From assembly GCF_011759365.1 (NCBI RefSeq), contig NZ_JAARLZ010000016.1, forward strand, positions 22,912 through 86,911: 64,000 nt of DNA. The letters run 5' to 3'. This document shows positions 1 through 8,980 of the stretch, piece after piece (the stretch's first letter is position 1; each line of letters opens with the position of its first letter). The notes beneath the pieces are model-generated. The model was given only the letters and a program-made list of their open reading frames with translations. It made no database searches and was not told the origin of the DNA. The position numbers were made by a program, and so were the translations under genes. Source of the DNA: Luteibacter anthropi (GTDB lineage: Bacteria > Pseudomonadota > Gammaproteobacteria > Xanthomonadales > Rhodanobacteraceae).

Positions 1-1059
1 GTGCAGGCCGAGCTTGCGGGCGCGGCCCATGATGGCGGACGGCGCGAAGTGCGCGGCCTCCAGGAAGATGTTGCGGGTGTCGTCGGTGACGCGCGAATCG
101 AAACCGCCCATCACGCCGGCCACGGCCAGCGCCTTCGCATCGTCGGCAATGACCACGAAGGACGGATCGAGCTTCGCCTCGCTGCCGTCGAGCAGCTTCA
201 GGGTTTCACCCTCGGCCGCATGACGGGCAACGACGGTGCCGGAGAGCGTGTCGTTGTCGAAGGCGTGCAGCGGGTGGCCCAGTTCAAACATTACGTACTG
301 GGTGACGTCGACGATGGCACTGATCGGGCGGATGCCCGAGCGACGCAGGCGCTCGGCCAGCCACAGCGGCGACTTCGTGCTGGCGTCGATGCCCTCGATG
401 ACGCGACCGAGATAGCGCGGCGCGTCGGCGCCAGCGTCCAGCTTCACCGCACGGGTGGCGGCGGAGGTCACGGGCGCGTCGCCCACGCCGATCGACTTCA
501 CATGGCTGCCGAACAGCGCGGCCACGTCGTGGGCCAGGCCGTTGAGGCCGAGCACGTCGGGGCGGTTCGGCGTGATCTTCAGCTCGATGCTGGCATCGGG
601 CAGGCCGAGGTAGGCGGCCAGTGGCGTGCCGACCGGTGCATCGGCCGGCAGTTCGAGCAGGCCGGAGGCATCGGCGTCGATGTCCAGCTCCTTGGCCGAG
701 CACAGCATGCCGAACGATTCGACGCCGCGCAGCTTGGCGGCCTTGATCTGAATGCCACCCGGCAGGCTGGCACCCACGGTGGCGAGCGGCACGCGGATGC
801 CTACGCGCGCATTGGGCGCACCGCAGACGATCTGCAAGGGTTCGCCCTGCCCTGCATCGACCTTGCAGACCTGAAGACGGTCGGCTTCGGGATGCTTGGT
901 GGCCTCGATGATCTCGGCGACGACCACGCCGTCGAGACCTTCGCCCAGCGTGGTGACCTCTTCGACTTCGAGGCCGGCCATGGTCAGCGCGTGCACCAGC
1001 GCGGCGCGGTCCGCGTCGACGGTCACCAGTTCACGCAACCAGTTTTCGGAGAATTTCAT
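1..1059 (-). CDS. pheT: Phenylalanyl-tRNA synthetase beta subunit (5' part, truncated by window edge)
   Basis: Cytoplasmic PheRS beta chain, which with PheS forms the alpha2beta2 enzyme charging tRNA-Phe. The first 353 codons are present; the family is usually about 790 residues, so more than half lies beyond the left edge. The protein starts MKFSENWLRELV, followed by the EMAP-type tRNA-binding fold (about residues 40-150, with HPEADRLQVCKVD and CGAPN) and the start of the B3/B4 editing region (ITPNRPDVLG). The ATG at 1057-1059 is 31 bases after the pheS stop, so the two are co-transcribed. No start-codon ambiguity was seen. Confidence 0.97.
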   Translation of the reverse strand, partial: MKFSENWLRELVTVDADRAALVHALTMAGLEVEEVTTLGEGLDGVVVAEIIEATKHPEADRLQVCKVDAGQGEPLQIVCGAPNARVGIRVPLATVGASLPGGIQIKAAKLRGVESFGMLCSAKELDIDADASGLLELPADAPVGTPLAAYLGLPDASIELKITPNRPDVLGLNGLAHDVAALFGSHVKSIGVGDAPVTSAATRAVKLDAGADAPRYLGRVIEGIDASTKSPLWLAERLRRSGIRPISAIVDVTQYVMFELGHPLHAFDNDTLSGTVVARHAAEGETLKLLDGSEAKLDPSFVVIADDAKALAVAGVMGGFDSRVTDDTRNIFLEAAHFAPSAIMGRARKLGLH

Positions 1060-1090
1060 GGGAGCGACTCGTTCAAACGGGGGTGGCGGA

Positions 1091-2155
<1,065 letters not shown>

Positions 2156-2194
2156 TCATCGCGCGATAAAAGTTACCGCACGTGGTAAAGCGGA

Positions 2195-2554
2195 TTACGC
2201 AGCCAGACTGGCCTTGGCCTTCTCTGCGATCGCGCCAAACGCCTTGATGTCGTGCACGGCGAGGTCCGCGAGAACCTTGCGGTCGACCGAGATGTTGGCC
2301 TTGGCCAGACCGTTGATGAGACGGCTGTACGACAGGCCGAACTGGCGAGCGGCAGCATTGATACGGACGATCCACAGCGCGCGGAACTGGCGCTTGCGCT
2401 GCTTGCGGCCGATGTAGGCGTACTGACCGGCCTTGATGACGGCCTGGTTAGCTACGCGGAAAACCTTGCGACGGGCGTTGTAGTAGCCCTTGGCACGGCC
2501 GATGATTTTCTTGTGACGACGACGAGCGGTAACACCACGCTTAACACGAGCCAT
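2195..2554 (-). CDS. rplT: 50S ribosomal protein L20
   Basis: Primary 23S rRNA-binding protein of the large subunit, needed early in 50S assembly; 119 aa, the standard length. It has the typical highly basic N-terminus [16 protein letters not shown] and the conserved core [27 protein letters not shown] (split here only for description). It follows rpmI by 15 bases and is surely co-transcribed with it. In E. coli L20 represses translation of the rpmI-rplT pair by binding leader RNA. I could not identify that site here. Confidence 0.98.
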   Translation of the reverse strand: MARVKRGVTARRRHKKIIGRAKGYYNARRKVFRVANQAVIKAGQYAYIGRKQRKRQFRALWIVRINAAARQFGLSYSRLINGLAKANISVDRKVLADLAVHDIKAFGAIAEKAKASLAA

Positions 2555-2569
2555 TTTTCTTAGCCTCCC

Positions 2570-2767
2570 TTAGAGATACGGCAACATGCGAGCTACACCC
2601 TTGGTGTCGCACGCCTTGACGTGGTTGGGAGCGCGCAGGCCGCGCTTACGCTTGGTGGACTTCTTGGTCAGGATGTGCGACTTGAACGCATGGCCTGCCT
2701 TGAACTTGCCCGACGCGGTCTTGCGAAAACGCTTCGCGGCCGCCCGGTTGGTCTTGATCTTGGGCAT
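2570..2767 (-). CDS. rpmI: 50S ribosomal protein L35
   Basis: Small basic large-subunit protein, 65 aa, starting [14 protein letters not shown] and ending VARMLPYL, both typical of L35. The ATG at 2765-2767 is chosen; the frame is open far upstream without resemblance to any protein. It lies 418 bp from infC, much farther than in E. coli, and the gap holds a repeat and regularly spaced palindromes. An own promoter for rpmI-rplT is therefore likely. Confidence 0.97.
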   Translation of the reverse strand: MPKIKTNRAAAKRFRKTASGKFKAGHAFKSHILTKKSTKRKRGLRAPNHVKACDTKGVARMLPYL

Positions 2768-2902
2768 GGGAATGCTCCGTATTTCGGTTGCTGACTGATC
2801 CGGCGGCGGGCCCTGGGGCCTGCGCTTTCCATCCTGCCGGGTACGGTGATCGGCCCATCCATTCGGACCGAGCCGGCGAGGATACACGAAATTCGTGGGT
2901 TT

Positions 2903-2960
2903 ATCACGCCTTGTGATGCGTGACATCACAACCTGTGATTTTCGTATCACGGTGCGTGAT
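2903..2960. promoter_or_regulatory. Three evenly spaced palindromes ATCAC-N5-GTGAT upstream of rpmI
   Basis: Exact half-sites ATCAC and GTGAT separated by five bases occur at 2903-2917, 2925-2939 and 2946-2960, with centre spacings of 22 and 21 bp, about two DNA turns. A further near-palindrome cacgaaattcgtg lies at 2885-2897. They sit 136-193 bp upstream of the rpmI start. Same-face spacing of repeated dyads is typical of cooperative repressor binding. The cognate regulator is unknown to me. Confidence 0.6.
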
Positions 2961-2990
2961 ATTACCCTCATGGCTCGTTAGCCCAGGCTC

Positions 2991-3124
2991 GTCGTTCCTG
3001 TGAAAACAGGAACCCAGCGCCCCGGTTTGCCAGCATGGCCAAGGCGTTGCATCGGCTTTATGTAGGGGGAGCCCTCGCGACAACCCATTGCATCGCACTG
3101 GGTTCCTGCGTGCGCAGGAACGAC
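2991..3124. repeat. Inverted-repeat element with paired gttcctg...caggaac ends
   Basis: The left arm (2991-3021) reads gtcgttcctgtgaaaacagg and onward; the right arm (3095-3124) contains ctgggttcctgcgtgcgcag and ends aacgac. The arms are approximate reverse complements of each other, and each also contains its own small hairpin (ttcctg/caggaa). The interior has no gene. It looks like a small non-coding dispersed element of the kind common in intergenic DNA. No second copy is visible in this window. Confidence 0.6.
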
Positions 3125-3154
3125 GGGTAGTCGCGCTGTCTCAGCCAGATATGA

Positions 3155-3178
3155 GAACGGCGCCCTGAGGCGCCGTTC
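3155..3178 (-). terminator. Hairpin downstream of infC (weak terminator)
   Basis: A perfect 10-bp GC-rich stem gaacggcgcc/ggcgccgttc with a 4-nt loop begins 8 bp after the infC stop. There is no good U-tract after it on the minus strand, so it may be a pause or 3'-protecting structure rather than an efficient terminator. Confidence 0.5.
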
Positions 3179-3185
3179 CGAGTGA

Positions 3186-3713
3186 TCAGATCTTCTTTTT
3201 CGGACCGATCATCATGACCATCTGGCGGCCTTCGAGGCGGGGGAAGGACTCCACCACACCGTCTTCGCCGATGTCGGTCTGAACCCGGCGAGCCAGGTTC
3301 TGGCCGAGGTCCTGATGGGACATTTCACGGCCGCGGAAGCGGATGGTGACCTTGACCTTGTCGCCTTCCTCAAGGAACTCGCGCATCTTGCGAAGCTTGA
3401 TCTGGTAGTCGCCCTCGTCCGTGACCGGACGGAACTTCACTTCCTTGATTTCGACCTGCTTCTGCTTCTTCTTGGCGGCCTGGGCTTTCTTCTGGGCTTC
3501 GAACTTGAACTTGCCGAAATCCATGATCTTGCAGACCGGCGGATCGCCGTTCGGCTGGATTTCGACGAGGTCGAGACCGTCCTCTTCGGCGCGGCGGATA
3601 GCGTCACGGGTGTCCATGATGCCCAGCTGCTCACCCTCGGGACCAAGCACGCGCACTTTCGGCACGCGGATCTCGTTGTTCTTGCGATTGCCCTTGTTTT
3701 CGGTCGTAGCGAT
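3186..3713 (-). CDS. infC: Translation initiation factor IF-3 (non-AUG ATC start)
   Basis: IF-3 monitors start-codon selection on the 30S subunit and blocks premature subunit joining. The 175-aa protein has the N-domain ([35 protein letters not shown]) and the C-domain ([42 protein letters not shown]). No ATG or GTG gives the conserved N-terminus. The GTG at 3665 would cut off the leading residues [12 protein letters not shown]. An ATC codon at 3711-3713 lies exactly 8 nt after a strong GGAGG (3722-3726) and yields [13 protein letters not shown]. coli infC uses AUU for autoregulation, so a rare start is expected for this gene. Confidence 0.93.
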   Translation of the reverse strand: MATTENKGNRKNNEIRVPKVRVLGPEGEQLGIMDTRDAIRRAEEDGLDLVEIQPNGDPPVCKIMDFGKFKFEAQKKAQAAKKKQKQVEIKEVKFRPVTDEGDYQIKLRKMREFLEEGDKVKVTIRFRGREMSHQDLGQNLARRVQTDIGEDGVVESFPRLEGRQMVMMIGPKKKI

Positions 3714-3758
3714 ACCGCTATCCTCCAGAAGATTGAACCCTAACGGCGAGCCCGCAGC

Positions 3759-5660
3759 CTAGCGGCGGGTCTCAGCCTCCAGTTTCTTGGCGAAGTCGGC
3801 CAGCGGCATGCTGCCGAGGTCTTCGCCACCGCGCGTACGTACTGACACGGTACCCGTTTCCTTCTCGCGATCACCGACCACGATGAGGTAAGGCACCTTC
3901 TGCAGCGTGTGCTCGCGGATTTTATATCCGACTTTTTCGTTGCGCAAATCGGCCGCCACCCTGAAGCCTTGTCCCACAAGGGCTTGCGTGACTTCACGCA
4001 CATAATCGGCCTGGGCGTCGGTGATGCTGAACACCGCTGCCTGAATGGGGGCAAGCCAGGGCGGAAGCAAGCCTGCGTGGTGCTCGATCAGGATACCGAT
4101 GAAACGCTCCATGGAGCCCACGATGGCCCGGTGGAGCATGACAGGGTGCTGACGCTGGCTGTTTTCGTCCACGTACTCGGCGCCGAGGCGCTCGGGCATC
4201 ATGAAGTCGACCTGCATCGTGCCGACCTGCCAGGTACGGCCGATCGAGTCCTTCATATGGTATTCGATCTTGGGACCGTAGAACGCGCCCTCGCCCGGGA
4301 GTTCTTCCCATTCCACGTCAGCCACGGACAGCGCCTTGCGCAGGGCATCCTCCGCCCTGTCCCAGACTTCCTCGGCACCGATGCGCTTTTCCGGGCGCAA
4401 CGCGATCTTCATCGCGATGTCCTCGAAGCCGAAATCCTGGTACACGGCCATCGCCTGGCGATGGAAGGCCGCCACCTCGTCCTCGATCTGTGCCGGGGTG
4501 CAGAAGATGTGGCCGTCGTCCTGCGTGAAGGCACGCACGCGCATGATGCCGTGCAGCGCGCCCGAGGGCTCGTTGCGGTGGCAGCCGCCGAACTCGCCGT
4601 AGCGGATCGGCAGGTCGCGGTAGCTGTGCAGGTTGGCGTTGAAGATCTGGATGTGACCCGGGCAGTTCATCGGCTTCAGCGCATAGGTGCGCTTCTCCGA
4701 CTCCGTGAAGAACATGTTCTCCTGGTAGTTGTCCCAGTGGCCGGACTTCTTCCACAGGCTCACGTCCATGATCTGCGGCCCGCGCACTTCCTGGTAGCCG
4801 CTGTTGCGATAGACGCCGCGCACGTACTGCTCGACCACCTGCCAGATGGCCCAGCCCTTCGGATGCCAGAACACCATGCCCGGGGCTTCTTCCTGCAGGT
4901 GGAACAGGTCGAGCTGCTTGGCGATGCGGCGATGGTCGCGCTTCTCGGCTTCTTCCAGCTGGTGCAGGTAGGCTTTGAGATCCTTGTCGTTGAGCCAGGC
5001 CGTGCCGTAGATGCGGCTGAGCATCGCGTTGTTGGAGTCGCCGCGCCAGTAGGCGCCGGCCACCTTCATCAGCTTGAACGCGCGCAGCTTGCCCGTGTTG
5101 GGCACGTGCGGGCCGCGGCACAGGTCGGTGAACTCGCCCTGCGTATAGAGCGACAGCTCTTCGCCGGCAGGGATGCTCTCGATGATCTGCGCCTTGTATT
5201 CCTCGCCCATGCCACGGAAGAAAGTCACGGCCTCGTCGCGGTCCTTCACCGAGCGCGTGACGGGGATGTTCTCCTTGACGATCTTTTCCATCTCGGCCTG
5301 GATGGCGTCGAGATCTTCCGGCGTGAAGGGACGCTCGTAGGCAAAGTCGTAATAGAACCCGTTGTCGATCACCGGGCCGATCGTGACCTGCGCGCCGGGG
5401 AACAGGCGCTGCACGGCCTGGCCCAGCAGGTGGGCCGTGGAGTGGCGGAGGATCTCGAGGGCGTCGGGGCTCTTCTCGGTGACGATTTCGAGCGCGGCGT
5501 CGCGGTCGATCGTGTAGCTGGCATCCACCAGCTTGCCGTCGACCTTACCGGCCAGGGTGGCCTTGGCAAGACCGGCGCCGATGGAGGCGGCCACCTCCTG
5601 CACGGACACGGGGTGGTCGAAGGGACGCTGGCTGCCGTCGGGGAGCGTGATCTGGATCAT
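3759..5660 (-). CDS. thrS: Threonyl-tRNA synthetase
   Basis: Class II aaRS charging tRNA-Thr, 633 aa, normal length. Domain order: TGS domain ([10 protein letters not shown]), editing domain with the [11 protein letters not shown] zinc/active-site motif, catalytic core ([37 protein letters not shown]) and anticodon-binding C-terminus. The ATG at 5658-5660 matches the family start; a slightly longer open frame from 5684 is not used by homologues. It heads the operon thrS-infC. The ~150-nt leader upstream carries a sigma70 promoter, a Thr-rich mini-ORF and a terminator, suggesting control by threonine charging. Confidence 0.98.
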   Translation of the reverse strand: MIQITLPDGSQRPFDHPVSVQEVAASIGAGLAKATLAGKVDGKLVDASYTIDRDAALEIVTEKSPDALEILRHSTAHLLGQAVQRLFPGAQVTIGPVIDNGFYYDFAYERPFTPEDLDAIQAEMEKIVKENIPVTRSVKDRDEAVTFFRGMGEEYKAQIIESIPAGEELSLYTQGEFTDLCRGPHVPNTGKLRAFKLMKVAGAYWRGDSNNAMLSRIYGTAWLNDKDLKAYLHQLEEAEKRDHRRIAKQLDLFHLQEEAPGMVFWHPKGWAIWQVVEQYVRGVYRNSGYQEVRGPQIMDVSLWKKSGHWDNYQENMFFTESEKRTYALKPMNCPGHIQIFNANLHSYRDLPIRYGEFGGCHRNEPSGALHGIMRVRAFTQDDGHIFCTPAQIEDEVAAFHRQAMAVYQDFGFEDIAMKIALRPEKRIGAEEVWDRAEDALRKALSVADVEWEELPGEGAFYGPKIEYHMKDSIGRTWQVGTMQVDFMMPERLGAEYVDENSQRQHPVMLHRAIVGSMERFIGILIEHHAGLLPPWLAPIQAAVFSITDAQADYVREVTQALVGQGFRVAADLRNEKVGYKIREHTLQKVPYLIVVGDREKETGTVSVRTRGGEDLGSMPLADFAKKLEAETRR

Positions 5661-5682
5661 GGGAAGCGTTTTCCGGACAAAC

Positions 5683-5704
5683 AAAAAGGGCGCCAGGCGC
5701 CCTT
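5683..5704 (-). terminator. Intrinsic terminator in the thrS leader (attenuator)
   Basis: Minus-strand RNA forms AAGGGCGCC/GGCGCCCTT (5704-5696 with 5694-5686) followed directly by a T run (5687-5683). It lies after the thrS promoter and before the thrS start codon (22 bp away), so it must act as a conditional terminator. Its TGGCG segment (5695-5691) can pair alternatively with CGCCA at 5727-5723. Confidence 0.85.
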
Positions 5705-5733
5705 CGGATGAAGACGAAGACGTGGCGTGGGAA

Positions 5734-5760
5734 TCAGGTTGGAAAGCGGGTAGTGCTCAT
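5734..5760 (-). CDS. Putative threonine-rich leader peptide for thrS attenuation
   Basis: An eight-codon ORF reads Met-Ser-Thr-Thr-Arg-Phe-Pro-Thr-stop (ATG AGC ACT ACC CGC TTT CCA ACC TGA). Three of eight residues are Thr, and it sits between the thrS promoter and the leader terminator. This is the classical layout of amino-acid attenuation: a ribosome stalling at Thr codons for lack of charged tRNA-Thr would change folding downstream. The upstream Shine-Dalgarno is weak (ccgag at about -11). Function is inferred from layout only. Confidence 0.55.
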   Translation of the reverse strand: MSTTRFPT

Positions 5761-5818
5761 GTCGCACACTCGGCCGGCGTTGCCGCGGGCCACCTCTCGT
5801 CTCGTAGATACCTGTAAA

Positions 5819-5847
5819 AAGCTAGTGCAGGGCTGCCTCCATGTCAA
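5819..5847 (-). promoter_or_regulatory. Sigma70-type promoter for thrS
   Basis: The minus strand carries TTGACA (5847-5842), a 17-bp spacer and TAGCTT (5824-5819): a perfect -35 with optimal spacing. Transcription would begin near 5812, giving a leader of about 150 nt that contains the Thr-rich mini-ORF and the terminator. Confidence 0.7.
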
Positions 5848-5897
5848 TCCGGGCGCTCCGTTACAATGGTGATCCGCTCCACAGGCAGGTCATCCCC

Positions 5898-6902
5898 ATG
5901 CGCATCCTGGTCACCGGCAGTGCCGGCTTCGTCGGCTCCGCCCTCACCGAGCGCCTGCTCGCGCGTGGCGACACCGTGCTCGGTTTCGACAACCACAACG
6001 ACTACTACGACCCGGCCCTGAAGGAAGCGCGCCTGGCCCGGTTCGCGAACCACCCGAACTACACGCACCTGCGCGCCGACCTCGCCGAGCAGGCGGCGGT
6101 GGACAAGGCCTTTGCGGATTTCCAGCCCGAGCGCGTGGTGAACCTCGCCGCCCAGGCCGGTGTGCGCTATTCGCTCACCCATCCGCATACCTATGTGCAG
6201 AGCAACCTGGTGGGCTTCGTGAACGTGCTGGAGGCCTGCCGCCGGCATGAGGTGGGGCATCTGGTCTATGCCTCGTCCAGCTCGGTGTATGGAGCCAATC
6301 GCAAGATGCCTTTTGCGGTGGAGGATGCCGTCGACCATCCCGTGAGCCTGTATGCGGCCACGAAGAAATCCAACGAGCTGATGGCGCATACCTATAGCCA
6401 CCTGTTCGGCCTGCCGACCACGGGGCTGCGCTTTTTCACCGTGTATGGCCCCTGGGGTCGCCCGGACATGTCGCCGATCCTGTTCGCCAACCGCATCGTG
6501 CGAGGCGAACCGATCGACGTGTTCAACCACGGCAACCACAGCCGTGATTTCACCTATATCGACGACATCGTCGAGGGCGTGATCCGCACGCTGGATCATC
6601 CGGCGCAGCCCGATCTGTCCTATGACCCGGTGGCGCCGAACCCGGGCAGTTCTGCCGCGCCTTATCGCGTCTACAACATCGGCAATGACGAGCCGGTGCA
6701 GTTGATGGACTTCATCGGCCTGCTGGAAAAGCACCTGGGCCGCACGGTGGAAAAGCGCCTGCTGCCGATGCAGCCGGGCGACGTGCCGGATACCTGGGCC
6801 GATGTGTCAGCCCTGCGCCGCGACGTGGGCTACGCCCCGTCGACGTCGATCGACGAAGGCCTGCGCAAGTTCGCCGCCTGGTACAAAAGCTTCTACCTGT
6901 AG
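5898..6902 (+). CDS. UDP-glucuronate 4-epimerase-like nucleotide-sugar epimerase (SDR)
   Basis: Extended short-chain dehydrogenase/reductase, 334 aa, most like CapI/LspL-type UDP-glucuronate epimerases that make UDP-galacturonate for envelope polysaccharide. Visible are the NAD-binding GSAGFVGSALTE near the N-terminus, FDNHNDYYDPALKEARL, the NLAAQAGVRYS segment, the catalytic SLYAATKKSNE (YxxxK) and FTYIDDIVEG. The ATG at 5898 follows AGGCAGGT; a longer frame from 5841 has no homology. The stop TAG (6900-6902) is the first TAG of the adjoining REP element. No sugar-pathway partners are next to it. Confidence 0.9.
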   Translation: MRILVTGSAGFVGSALTERLLARGDTVLGFDNHNDYYDPALKEARLARFANHPNYTHLRADLAEQAAVDKAFADFQPERVVNLAAQAGVRYSLTHPHTYVQSNLVGFVNVLEACRRHEVGHLVYASSSSVYGANRKMPFAVEDAVDHPVSLYAATKKSNELMAHTYSHLFGLPTTGLRFFTVYGPWGRPDMSPILFANRIVRGEPIDVFNHGNHSRDFTYIDDIVEGVIRTLDHPAQPDLSYDPVAPNPGSSAAPYRVYNIGNDEPVQLMDFIGLLEKHLGRTVEKRLLPMQPGDVPDTWADVSALRRDVGYAPSTSIDEGLRKFAAWYKSFYL

Positions 6903-7106
6903 GAGCGCGCCTGCGCGCGACCGGCACAGCGAAACCATTCGTTGAAACCGTCACAACCGTTGAGCAACGACCCGTAAGCTGATCACAGCCTCACCGTTTC
7001 ATTGGGTTTGTCGCGCGCAAGGCGCGCTCCTACAAGAAGCGGTGTGCCTTGACGCGATCACGACCGCACCGCTTCGTCGGGTTGTCGCGCGCAGGCGCGC
7101 TCCTAC
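6899..7106. repeat. REP-like palindrome cluster 1 (three copies)
   Basis: The unit gtaggagcgcgcctgcgcgc (forward) at 6899 is followed by reverse-complement units at about 7009-7035 and 7083-7106. Each unit folds into a strong hairpin and pairs form larger cruciforms. The cluster fills the gap between two convergent genes. Its outer ends supply the TAG stop codons of both the epimerase (6900-6902) and recD (7105-7103). Confidence 0.9.
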
Positions 7107-8980
7107 AAAAGGCGGGGGAGCAGGCCGGAGGCGCGTCGGGTCTGGCGGGCGATGGCGTAGGCCATGATGTCCGGCGTGGCCAGCAGGGTGAAATGGGTTT
7201 TCGCTCGCGTCACGCCGGTGTAAAGCAATTCGCGCGTGAGCACGGCCGAAGGCTCCGTCGGCAAGGCCAGCGCCGTGTGCTCGAACTCCGAACCTTGCGA
7301 CTTGTGCACCGTCATCGCGTACACCGTCTCCACTGCCGCGAGGCGACTGGGCACGACGAAGCGCACGCGTTCCTTGCCGTGCTCGTCCAGCACGGCGAAC
7401 ACCACCCGCAAGGCCATGCCGCCCTGCCCGTCCGGAATCCACAGGGTGATGCCCACATCACCGTTCATGAGGCCGATGGCGTAGTCGTTGCGGGTCACCA
7501 TCACCGGGCGGCCTTCGTACCAGTCGCGCTCGATGTCGATCAACCCGCGCGCCGCCAGCCCCTGGGCAATGCGTTCATTCTGCGCCGGCACACCGGTGTC
7601 GCCATGCCGCGAGGCGCACAGCAGCTGGAAGCGCGCATAGGCCTGCAGGGCTCCGCCGCCCCAGGCTTCGAAGGCATCGAACGGTGCATCGGGCTGCGGT
7701 CTTTCCCGTTCGATCCAGTCGAGATACGCCCGATAGCCCGGCGTGCCTGCGCGTCCCTCGATCGCCAGCGTGGCGATGCCATCGGCCGTGGGTACCTGGA
7801 GAGCGATATCGCCGGAAGACGCCTTGAGGGTCTGCCCCGCCGCCTGCGTATCACCCTGGCGGATGGCATTCGCCAGCGCACCGATGCCACTGTGCTCACC
7901 AAACCGGCGACTACGGCGCAGCATCACCACGCGCTGGTCGAGCGCCCTCGCTTCCTCCGGATCACGCCACGCCGCCATGTCCACGTCACAGACCTCGGCC
8001 AGCCATTGCACCGTATCGGCGTCGTAACGCCCCGCTTCCGCCCGCGCGCAGAGATCGCCCAGTACCGCACCGGCTTCCACCGACGACAGCTGGTCCTTGT
8101 CGCCCAGCAGCACCAGCCGCGCATCCGGTGGCAAGGCATCGAGCGTGGCGGCCATCATTTCCAGGTCGATCATCGAGGCTTCGTCGATGACCAGCACGTC
8201 CAGGTGCAGCGGGTTGTCACGATCGTGGCGGAAGGCCCGGCTATCCGGCCGGCTGCCAAGCAGTCGGTGCAGCGTGGTGACCTCGGCGGGAATCGCCTGC
8301 TTCACCTGCGCATCGACGTTCAGGCGCTCGATCTGTCCTGCAATCGAGGCATTCAAGCGCGCTGCGGCCTTGCCCGTGGGCGCCGCAAGACGGATGCGCA
8401 GGCGCGGCTCGCCGCGCCGGATCGCCAATGTCTGTAACAGGCCGAGCAGGCGGACCACCGTGGTTGTCTTGCCCGTGCCCGGACCACCGGTGATGACGGC
8501 GAACGCACCGCGCGCCGCGATGGCGCAGGCGATCTTCTGCCAGTCCGGGGACATATCGTCCGGTGGGAACAGACGCGCCAGCTCGGAAGCAAGCCCGGCT
8601 GGCGTGCCCTCGTGCGCCAGCCGGGAACGAATGGCACCGGCCACCCCTACTTCATATCGCCAGAAGCGGCGCAGGTAGAGCAGGTCGCCATCCAGTACCA
8701 GCGGCGATGCGTTGTCTTCGTACGTGGTGGCAACCAGCGGTGACGCCCGAAGCTCATCGGCGACATCGTGCAACCATGGCACACGCTCCGCCAGTTCGTT
8801 CACATCGACACAGATATGCCCGTCGCCCAGCTCCTTGCTGGTCATGGCCGCTGCCGCGAGTACGCGGGCATCGGCACTGGCATCCAGCGTTGCGAGGAAG
8901 CGTGCGAAGGCGCGATCCAGCGGACGAAGCCGCTGTTCGATGATCTCAAGATCCAGCCAGGGCAGGATATCGACCGTCAT
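7103..8980 (-). CDS. recD: Exodeoxyribonuclease V alpha subunit RecD
   Basis: 5'-3' helicase of RecBCD, 625 aa. SF1B motifs in order: Walker A GGPGTGKTTTVVRLL, LVIDEASMIDLEMMA (motif II), VLLGDKDQLSSVEAG (motif III) and the C-terminal MTVHKSQGSEFEHT with LLYTGVTRAK. The ATG overlaps the recB stop by 4 bases (ATGA), indicating coupled translation. It is the last gene of hemJ-recC-recB-recD. The stop codon TAG lies within the end of a REP unit, so the last residues may not be ancestral. Confidence 0.97.
   Translation of the reverse strand: MTVDILPWLDLEIIEQRLRPLDRAFARFLATLDASADARVLAAAAMTSKELGDGHICVDVNELAERVPWLHDVADELRASPLVATTYEDNASPLVLDGDLLYLRRFWRYEVGVAGAIRSRLAHEGTPAGLASELARLFPPDDMSPDWQKIACAIAARGAFAVITGGPGTGKTTTVVRLLGLLQTLAIRRGEPRLRIRLAAPTGKAAARLNASIAGQIERLNVDAQVKQAIPAEVTTLHRLLGSRPDSRAFRHDRDNPLHLDVLVIDEASMIDLEMMAATLDALPPDARLVLLGDKDQLSSVEAGAVLGDLCARAEAGRYDADTVQWLAEVCDVDMAAWRDPEEARALDQRVVMLRRSRRFGEHSGIGALANAIRQGDTQAAGQTLKASSGDIALQVPTADGIATLAIEGRAGTPGYRAYLDWIERERPQPDAPFDAFEAWGGGALQAYARFQLLCASRHGDTGVPAQNERIAQGLAARGLIDIERDWYEGRPVMVTRNDYAIGLMNGDVGITLWIPDGQGGMALRVVFAVLDEHGKERVRFVVPSRLAAVETVYAMTVHKSQGSEFEHTALALPTEPSAVLTRELLYTGVTRAKTHFTLLATPDIMAYAIARQTRRASGLLPRLL

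Larger units (their letters stand above)
2768..3185. other. Gene-free gap between infC and rpmI
   Basis: 418 bp without a convincing gene. From infC towards rpmI it holds a hairpin that may end infC transcripts (3155-3178), the inverted-repeat element (2991-3124), the palindrome cluster (2903-2960) and about 130 bp leading to rpmI that should contain its promoter. Small open frames here show no codon bias or homology that I recognise. Confidence 0.7.

Noticed and set aside
2903..2960. CRP/FNR sites
   Set aside because: Half-sites TGTGA and TCACA occur, but spacings of 8-9 bases do not fit the CRP spacing of 6; the ATCAC-N5-GTGAT reading is exact in all three.
3909..5711. 600-codon open frame opposite thrS
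   Set aside because: Antisense shadow of thrS; His/Leu/Val-rich nonsense composition.
5841..5897. Longer start for the epimerase
   Set aside because: The added residues overlap the thrS promoter and have no resemblance to the family.
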